In this document: positions 6,876 to 11,241 of the stretch, one piece after another
Position numbering within the stretch: the stretch's first letter is position 1
How the letters are laid out: each line of letters opens with the position of its first letter
Source of the DNA: Planctomycetota bacterium
GTDB taxonomy: Bacteria > Planctomycetota > Planctomycetia > Pirellulales > Pirellulaceae
NCBI GenBank assembly: GCA_023417165.1
Contig: JAEZGD010000159.1
Location: 1 to 11,241, forward strand
Direction of reading: 5' to 3'
Length of the DNA stretch: 11,241 nucleotides
Made by a program: the position numbers and the translations under genes
Notes under the pieces: model-generated
The model's input: only the letters and a program-made list of their open reading frames with translations
What the model was told of the DNA's origin: nothing
Database searches by the model: none

Positions 6876-8399
6876 ATGTCGTTCGATATCTTTGGCAGTG
6901 CGTTATGGGTCAGCAACTGGTTGACACCGCTGTGGCTGATCGGCGTTGGCGCACTACTGGGTCTGGTCATCGTTCTTATTCTCGCGGGCATTGCCTGGCT
7001 GCTGCGCGGCGTACCGCTGTTTAGCCGCCTGGGCGAAATTCGCCAAACCGTGACCGAAGGCCCGCTGCAACCCATTTTTGCCATTACGGTGGCGCTCGCC
7101 CTGTTTGGCATTGTGGGAACCGCAGTGGTGCGTCGCCCCGGAGAGATGGTCGACTCGCTCATGCGCTGGTCGAGCCTGGGCACCGCCACCGAAACCTTCA
7201 AGATCGACGCGCCGCCGGAAGACGATCCAACCAAGATCCAGGCGATCGCAGTCGACTTCCGTCGTAACGAACTGCAAGAGCTGCACTTCACCGCCACCGA
7301 GCCGCTGTCGGTCTCGGCCTTCGCGCCGGACGATCCAGGCTTGGCCGTGAAGCTGACCGTCAAGCCCGACGAGGAACTGGTCTGGCGCAAAGGCGAACAA
7401 TTCAACAATCCGTTTCCCGAGGAGCGGATCCAACAGCTTTACATTCAGAACCTAGGCAGCGATCCGACCGAGTTGCAGATCACTTCCAAGACACAACTGG
7501 CGTATCCTGAAGTCGGCACGATCGTTTGGACGGCGCTGCTGGTGGTGGTGGTCTTTGGCCTCTATGCGTTACAGCGCGCCTTCATGCCGCGCATCTCGGC
7601 CATCGCGCTGGCAACGTACAAGTCGGAAGCCGCGCAGCCGATCTTCTTTATCCTGACTTCGCTCGGCCTGACGGCGATCGTGCTCTTCGAGTTCATCCCG
7701 TACAACACGCTGGGCGAAGACATCAAGATGCTGAAGATGTCGGGCCTGACGCTGATCATGCTGTTCACGATCATTCAGGCAGTGTGGGCCGCGAGCAACT
7801 CGATTTCGGAAGAAGTCGAAGGCCGCACCGCGCTGACCGTGCTCAGCAAACCCCTCACGCGCCGCGACTTTATCCTGGGCAAGTACCTGGGCATTCTGTG
7901 GACCGTGGGTGTGATGTTTGTCATCTTCGGCACCGTCTTTTTGGCGGTGGTGGCCTATAAGCCGATCTACGACGCCCGCGAGAACTCGCTGGAAGATCCA
8001 ACCTGGCAACAGAACCACAGCGAGATGATAAGCGTGGTGCCAGGCCTCGCACTGTCGTTCATGGAAACTTCGGTCTTGGCCGCACTGAGCGTCGCCGTCT
8101 CCACCCGTTTGCCGATGCTGGCCAACTTCGTGATCAGCTTCTCGATCTATGTGCTGGGGCACTTAACGCCGCTCTTGGTGCAGTCCAAAGCCAACGAGTT
8201 TGAGATCGTGAGATTCTTTGGCAGGTTGATCGCGACCATCTTCCCGGTGCTGGAGTATTACGACATACAGGCTGGTATCGCTGGCGGCGCGAACGTGCCG
8301 CTCGACTACCTGGCGTGGATGCTGCTTTACACGCTCCTCTACAGCGGCATCGCCATGCTGCTGGCGCTGATCCTCTTTGAAGATCGCGACTTGGCGTAA
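6876..8399 (+). CDS. ABC-2 type transporter permease with a large extracytoplasmic domain
   Basis: The 507-residue product has about nine or ten membrane segments (roughly 17-43, 65-84, 214-235, 257-276, 287-307, 335-361, 387-409, 413-432, 449-460 weak, 478-501). The region around 312-339, containing EEVEGRTALTVLSKPLTRR and then a GKYLG motif, is the conserved stretch of ABC-2 permeases that precedes a membrane helix and contacts the ATPase. Between the second and third segments lies a hydrophilic domain of about 130 residues (85-213), rich in beta-type sequence and probably outside the cytoplasmic membrane. ABC-2 systems normally need a separate ATPase; none is on this strand nearby, and the ATPase gene downstream faces the other way and belongs to an importer-type subfamily. 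The substrate is unknown. ATG 6876 lacks a clear ribosome binding site. Confidence 0.82.
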   Translation: MSFDIFGSALWVSNWLTPLWLIGVGALLGLVIVLILAGIAWLLRGVPLFSRLGEIRQTVTEGPLQPIFAITVALALFGIVGTAVVRRPGEMVDSLMRWSSLGTATETFKIDAPPEDDPTKIQAIAVDFRRNELQELHFTATEPLSVSAFAPDDPGLAVKLTVKPDEELVWRKGEQFNNPFPEERIQQLYIQNLGSDPTELQITSKTQLAYPEVGTIVWTALLVVVVFGLYALQRAFMPRISAIALATYKSEAAQPIFFILTSLGLTAIVLFEFIPYNTLGEDIKMLKMSGLTLIMLFTIIQAVWAASNSISEEVEGRTALTVLSKPLTRRDFILGKYLGILWTVGVMFVIFGTVFLAVVAYKPIYDARENSLEDPTWQQNHSEMISVVPGLALSFMETSVLAALSVAVSTRLPMLANFVISFSIYVLGHLTPLLVQSKANEFEIVRFFGRLIATIFPVLEYYDIQAGIAGGANVPLDYLAWMLLYTLLYSGIAMLLALILFEDRDLA

Positions 8400-8420
8400 G
8401 CACCGCATCTTGCTGTTCCC

Positions 8421-8590
8421 TTACTAGCCCGAAGCGCGAGCGAGGGAAGACGGATGCGTGCGCCCTTTGGTCGCCGTTAGTACCGTTCGAACGCGAAGCA
8501 AGCGCGCTGGCGTCGTGTTAAATGGTTGCGCGCGGCACCATGCCGAGGTCATGTTTAGCCCATCCCAGCTGGCCAGCGTCGGGCTAGTAA
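8421..8590. repeat. 170-bp segment bounded by perfect 12-bp inverted repeats
   Basis: TTACTAGCCCGA at 8421-8432 is the exact reverse complement of 8579-8590. A further TAGCCC at 8556-8561 can pair with GGGCTA at 8581-8586, enclosing the palindrome GCTGGCCAGC (8568-8577). The segment nearly fills the 199-base gap between two convergent genes. It has no open frame of note and no obvious target-site duplication. A small non-autonomous repeat, or a structure ending both transcripts, would fit. Confidence 0.6.
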
Positions 8591-8598
8591 AGGCAGGC

Positions 8599-9336
8599 TT
8601 ACGCCAACACTTGCCGTAAGAAACGTTGCGTACGTTCCGTTTGAGGTCGTTCGAGCACTTCGCTGGGCGGGCCGTATTCAATCACGCGACCATCGGCCAA
8701 GACTGCGACGCGGTCGGCTGCCCGGCGAGCGAAGCCGATCTCGTGGGTGACCACAATCAGCGTCAGCCCGGCCTGCTTCAGATCGAGTAGCGTATCGAGC
8801 ACTTCGCATTTTAGTTCCGGATCAAGCGCGCTGGTGATCTCATCGCATAGCAGACCGCGCGGTTCCATCGCCAGCGCTCTGGCAATCGCCACGCGTTGCT
8901 TCTGACCGCCAGAGAGCTGCTTCGGCAAGTGCTGCGCTCGTTCAGCGAGTCCCACCCGCGCCAGCAGTTCGCTCGCCGTCGCCTGGGCGTCGGCCTTGGA
9001 CTTGCCCAGGACTTGGACTGGCGCTTCCATCACATTTTCGAGCGCCGTGAGGTGCGGAAAGAGCTGAAAGTCTTGAAAGATCATGCCGAACATGCGGCGT
9101 ACTTGCGCATTCACGGCAGCGTTGCCCTGCGGTGCCAGCAAATGGGGTCCGACGCGAATCTCGCCTGCATCAAACGTCGCCAGGCCATTGATGCAGCGCA
9201 ACAACGTCGACTTACCGCCGCCGCTGGGTCCGATCAGCGCCACCGTCTCGCCGCTAGCGATCTGTAGCGTGATTCCGTCCAGAATCGTCCGCTGACCGAA
9301 TCGCTTGGTGACATTTTGGAGTTGGATGGCGTTCAT
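8599..9336 (-). CDS. ABC transporter ATP-binding protein, polar-amino-acid (GlnQ/HisP) type
   Basis: The 245-residue product contains all ATPase motifs: Walker A GPSGGGKST (36-44), Q-loop Gln88 in IFQDFQLFPHLTALENV, signature LSGGQ (141-145), Walker B LLCDE (162-166), D-loop SALD (169-172) and H-loop His198 in VVTHEIGFAR. The motif pattern and length match ATPases of polar amino-acid uptake systems, which drive a two-subunit permease fed by a periplasmic binding protein. The common DEPTSALD reads DEITSALD here. I prefer ATG 9336, with GGA six bases upstream, to an in-frame TTG at 9354 that would add six residues. The gene stands alone: rpsA is divergent on one side and the ABC-2 permease convergent on the other, so no matching permease or binding protein is adjacent. 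The ATPase call is firm; the substrate class is inferred from motif resemblance. Confidence 0.92.
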   Translation of the reverse strand: MNAIQLQNVTKRFGQRTILDGITLQIASGETVALIGPSGGGKSTLLRCINGLATFDAGEIRVGPHLLAPQGNAAVNAQVRRMFGMIFQDFQLFPHLTALENVMEAPVQVLGKSKADAQATASELLARVGLAERAQHLPKQLSGGQKQRVAIARALAMEPRGLLCDEITSALDPELKCEVLDTLLDLKQAGLTLIVVTHEIGFARRAADRVAVLADGRVIEYGPPSEVLERPQTERTQRFLRQVLA

Positions 9337-9400
9337 TGATATTCCAGCAGGCAATAACTACCGAAAATCCCTGGCAAATAGCCACCAGTAAGCGTCCAAT

Positions 9401-9431
9401 TACCTGCGCCACCCCTTTTGGCGGAAAGGTA
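9401..9431. promoter_or_regulatory. Imperfect palindrome upstream of the rpsA promoter
   Basis: TACCT (9401-9405) pairs with AGGTA (9427-9431), and CGCC (9407-9410) pairs with GGCG (9420-9423), leaving a 9-base centre. It sits 19 bases before the proposed -35 box, between divergent genes, a usual place for an operator. Function is not shown. Confidence 0.3.
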
Positions 9432-9449
9432 TGTAAATTTGGACTCCAA

Positions 9450-9478
9450 TTGCCCCTACAGAGGGAATTTCCTAGAAT
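9450..9478 (+). promoter_or_regulatory. Candidate sigma70 promoter for rpsA
   Basis: TTGCCC (9450-9455, 4 of 6) and TAGAAT (9473-9478, 5 of 6) are separated by the optimal 17 bases. Transcription would begin near 9485 and give a leader of about 140 bases before the rpsA ATG. This is the best promoter match in the window. Confidence 0.5.
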
Positions 9479-9497
9479 ACCTGATTCTGTTTCGACG

Positions 9498-9551
9498 ATG
9501 CGGAAGGATGTATGCGCTGTGCATACTTTTTTCGTGCGTCTGTACCCCTAA
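9498..9551 (+). CDS. Possible 17-residue leader peptide upstream of rpsA
   Basis: An ATG at 9498 opens a short frame, MRKDVCAVHTFFVRLYP, ending in TAA at 9549-9551. It begins about 13 bases after the proposed transcription start and runs through the hairpin and T-run at 9510-9532, the geometry of a translated attenuator leader. There is no Shine-Dalgarno site, and the same frame is open further upstream, so chance is a serious alternative. Confidence 0.2.
   Translation: MRKDVCAVHTFFVRLYP
9510..9532 (+). terminator. Hairpin plus six T residues in the rpsA leader (candidate attenuator)
   Basis: GTATGC (9510-9515) and GCATAC (9521-9526) form a perfect 6-bp stem around the loop GCTGT, followed at once by TTTTTT (9527-9532). 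This is the form of a factor-independent terminator, though the stem is short and only half GC. It lies between the proposed promoter and the rpsA start, so it could terminate early or regulate rpsA transcription. Confidence 0.42.
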
Positions 9552-9624
9552 CCCCAGCTTAGCGCGCGTGGTCCCAGGAGCGGCCGCGGTGGCTGCCGGC
9601 GTGCGTTGGGCACAAGTGAGTGAC

Positions 9625-11241
9625 ATGGTTAACCGTAATCTGATTCGCAGTCTGGTAGACGATCCCGAGCTCGAGAGCATCCTGTCGGCCCCCTTGTTGG
9701 AAGAGGGCAACTGGCTGGTTCCCATCGAAGGGGAAACCGAGTTCGACGTCAATAAGATTGTGAAAGGCAAGATCATCCGCGTCGACGACGAGTTCGTCAT
9801 GATCGACGTCGGCTTCAAGTCCGAAGGGACGATTCCCCGCAACGAATGGGAACCGGAAGAAGCGCCGCCCGAAGTCGGCCAAGAGATTGAAGTCCTCGTC
9901 GAAGATCTCGAAGACGAACAAGGCGAAGACAACGGCGGCATGGTCGCCCTGAGCTACCGCAAAGCCAAGAAGCAGCGGGCTTGGGAAGAGACGATGAAGA
10001 GCATCACCGAAGGTGCTGTCGTCACTGGTCAGGTTACGCGCAAGATCAAGGGTGGTTTGCTGGTCGACGTCAACGGCATCAACGTCTTTTTGCCGGCCAG
10101 CCAGGTGGATATCCGCCGTCCCGCCGATATCGGCGATTACATCGGCCGCACCGTGCAGTGCGAAGTGCTGAAGATCGATCAAGATCGTCGCAACATCGTC
10201 GTCAGCCGCCGTTCGCTGATCGAACGCCAACGCCAGGAAGACCGCGAGCACCTGCTGCGCGAACTGGAAGTCGGTCAGATCCGCAAGGGCGTGGTCAAGA
10301 ACATCGCCGAGTTCGGCGCATTCGTCGACCTGGGCGGTATCGACGGCCTGCTGCACATCACCGACATGAGCTGGGAGCGCATCGGCCACCCCAGCGAGAT
10401 GGTCGCTATCGATCAAGAGATCGAGGTGATGATTCTGCACATCGACCGCGAAAAGGAAAAGATCGCGCTCGGCCTGAAGCAGAAGCAAAACAACCCGTGG
10501 GACAAGGTCATCGAGACCTATCCGGTCAACAGCGTCCACAAGGGTCAGGTCGTCAACGTGATGAGCTACGGCGCGTTCGTCAAGCTCGAGCCGGGCATCG
10601 TAGGCCTGGTGCACATCAGCGAAATGTCGTGGACCAAGCGCATCAATCACCCGAGCGAATTGGTGCAAATTGGCGACGAAATCAGCGTTGTGATCCTGGG
10701 CGTCGACAAGCAAGGGCAGCAGCTCTCGCTGGGTATGAAGCAAACCCAGGAAAACCCGTGGACCAAGGTCGCCGACAAGTATCCGGTCGAAATGACCGTC
10801 ACCGGCAAGGTTCGCAACCTGACCAACTACGGTGCGTTCATCGAGTTGGAAGAAGGCATCGACGGCCTGTTGCACGTCAGCGACATGTCGTGGACGCGCA
10901 AGATTAGCCACCCGAGCGAAATGCTCGAGAAGGGCCAGTCGGTTACCTGCAAGGTGCTGTCGGTCGATCAAGAACGCCGCCGCATCGCGCTGGGTCTGAA
11001 GCAGCTCGATAACGACCCCTGGGCGACCGATATCCCAGGTCGTTACTCGCCGGGCCAGATCGTCAACGGCAAGGTCACCAAGATCACCAACTTCGGTGTC
11101 TTCGTCGGCCTGGAAGACGGCTTGGAAGGCCTGCTCCACATCTCGGAACTGGCTGACCACAAGGTCGAGAACCCCGAAGACGTGGTCAAGGTGGGCGACG
11201 ACAGCGAGGTCAAGAACCTGCGCGTCGACACCGATGAGCGC
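9625..11241 (+). CDS. rpsA: 30S ribosomal protein S1, cut by the right edge
   Basis: The frame runs 539 codons without a stop to the last base. Ribosomal protein S1 holds mRNA on the 30S subunit and helps unfold structured start sites. Six S1 (OB-fold) repeats are visible at about residues 44-112, 129-196, 215-285, 301-372, 388-459 and 475-539, the last incomplete. Repeats 3-6 carry the typical YGAF or FGAF strand and the GLLHIS or GLVHIS motif. Repeats 1 and 2 are more divergent, as in other S1 proteins where they dock to the ribosome, and repeat 1 has an acidic loop (EDEQGEDNGG, 96-105). ATG 9625 was chosen because the S1-like sequence begins soon after it. The frame stays open upstream to an ATG at 9508, but the extra 39 residues are low-quality Ala/Val/Cys-rich sequence spanning the hairpin. 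Only a weak GTGAG precedes ATG 9625. Confidence 0.95.
   Translation, partial: MVNRNLIRSLVDDPELESILSAPLLEEGNWLVPIEGETEFDVNKIVKGKIIRVDDEFVMIDVGFKSEGTIPRNEWEPEEAPPEVGQEIEVLVEDLEDEQGEDNGGMVALSYRKAKKQRAWEETMKSITEGAVVTGQVTRKIKGGLLVDVNGINVFLPASQVDIRRPADIGDYIGRTVQCEVLKIDQDRRNIVVSRRSLIERQRQEDREHLLRELEVGQIRKGVVKNIAEFGAFVDLGGIDGLLHITDMSWERIGHPSEMVAIDQEIEVMILHIDREKEKIALGLKQKQNNPWDKVIETYPVNSVHKGQVVNVMSYGAFVKLEPGIVGLVHISEMSWTKRINHPSELVQIGDEISVVILGVDKQGQQLSLGMKQTQENPWTKVADKYPVEMTVTGKVRNLTNYGAFIELEEGIDGLLHVSDMSWTRKISHPSEMLEKGQSVTCKVLSVDQERRRIALGLKQLDNDPWATDIPGRYSPGQIVNGKVTKITNFGVFVGLEDGLEGLLHISELADHKVENPEDVVKVGDDSEVKNLRVDTDER

Larger units (their letters stand above)
9337..9624. other. Divergent ATPase-rpsA intergenic region
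   Basis: This 288-base gap contains an imperfect palindrome (9401-9431), a good plus-strand promoter (9450-9478), a short open frame (9498-9551) and a hairpin with a T-run (9510-9532). It is less GC-rich up to about 9530 than the flanking genes. I saw no convincing promoter for the minus-strand ATPase. Confidence 0.6.

Noticed and set aside
6876..9336. The ABC-2 permease and the adjacent ABC ATPase as one transporter
   Set aside because: The genes converge, are separated by a repeat segment, and the ATPase has GlnQ-type importer motifs rather than those of ABC-2 exporter ATPases, so adjacency is probably coincidental.
9508..9624. A 39-residue N-terminal extension of S1 from ATG 9508
   Set aside because: The frame is open, but the extra residues are Cys/Ala/Val-rich and unlike S1, the GGAAGG purine run abuts the ATG with no spacing, and the region forms the hairpin and T-run. 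ATG 9625 starts the S1-like sequence.
9559..11160. A 533-codon open frame on the minus strand
   Set aside because: It lies fully antisense to rpsA and mirrors its repeats (Asp/Val/Leu/Ala-rich low-complexity product). The plus strand encodes six recognisable S1 domains, so this is a by-product of strong codon bias.

Overview
The window looks like ordinary chromosomal DNA from a GC-rich bacterium, most likely a planctomycete of the Pirellula/Blastopirellula type. This is inferred from gene content (a secreted PhoPQ-activated-pathogenicity-type hydrolase, a DUF6798-like membrane protein, an S1 protein starting MVNRNL), weak or absent Shine-Dalgarno sites at most starts, and palindromic repeats between convergent genes. 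No plasmid, phage, CRISPR, tRNA or rRNA feature was seen, and I found no clearly new defence or biosynthetic system.

Layout. At 134-1492 (+) is a secreted PqaA-family alpha/beta hydrolase. It converges on a minus-strand block of four genes, in transcription order: a polytopic membrane protein with a DUF6798-like tail (6270-4657), a NUDIX hydrolase of the CoA-diphosphatase type whose ATG overlaps the preceding stop (TGATG), argC (3890-2880) and argJ (2804-1617). ArgC and ArgJ are two steps of arginine biosynthesis: ArgC makes N-acetylglutamate semialdehyde, and ArgJ moves the acetyl group from N-acetylornithine back to glutamate. Divergent from this block are a small acylphosphatase (6497-6778, +) and an ABC-2 type permease (6876-8399, +). 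The permease converges on a single ABC ATPase of the polar-amino-acid (GlnQ) type (9336-8599, -). The ATPase is divergent from rpsA (ribosomal protein S1), which starts at 9625 and runs off the right edge inside its sixth S1 domain.

The noncoding DNA holds the less routine signals: a perfect five-copy 7-bp tandem repeat just upstream of argJ; a 170-bp segment with perfect 12-bp terminal inverted repeats between the permease and the ATPase; stacked hairpins between the hydrolase and argJ that share a 10-mer with that segment; an 8-bp GC-rich dyad between the membrane protein and the acylphosphatase; and a leader upstream of rpsA with a good sigma70-like promoter, a hairpin followed by six T residues, and a 17-codon open frame spanning the hairpin.

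Promoter and operator calls are visual matches only. Each gap over about 70 bases is described below; no gene-free stretch exceeds 300 bases.
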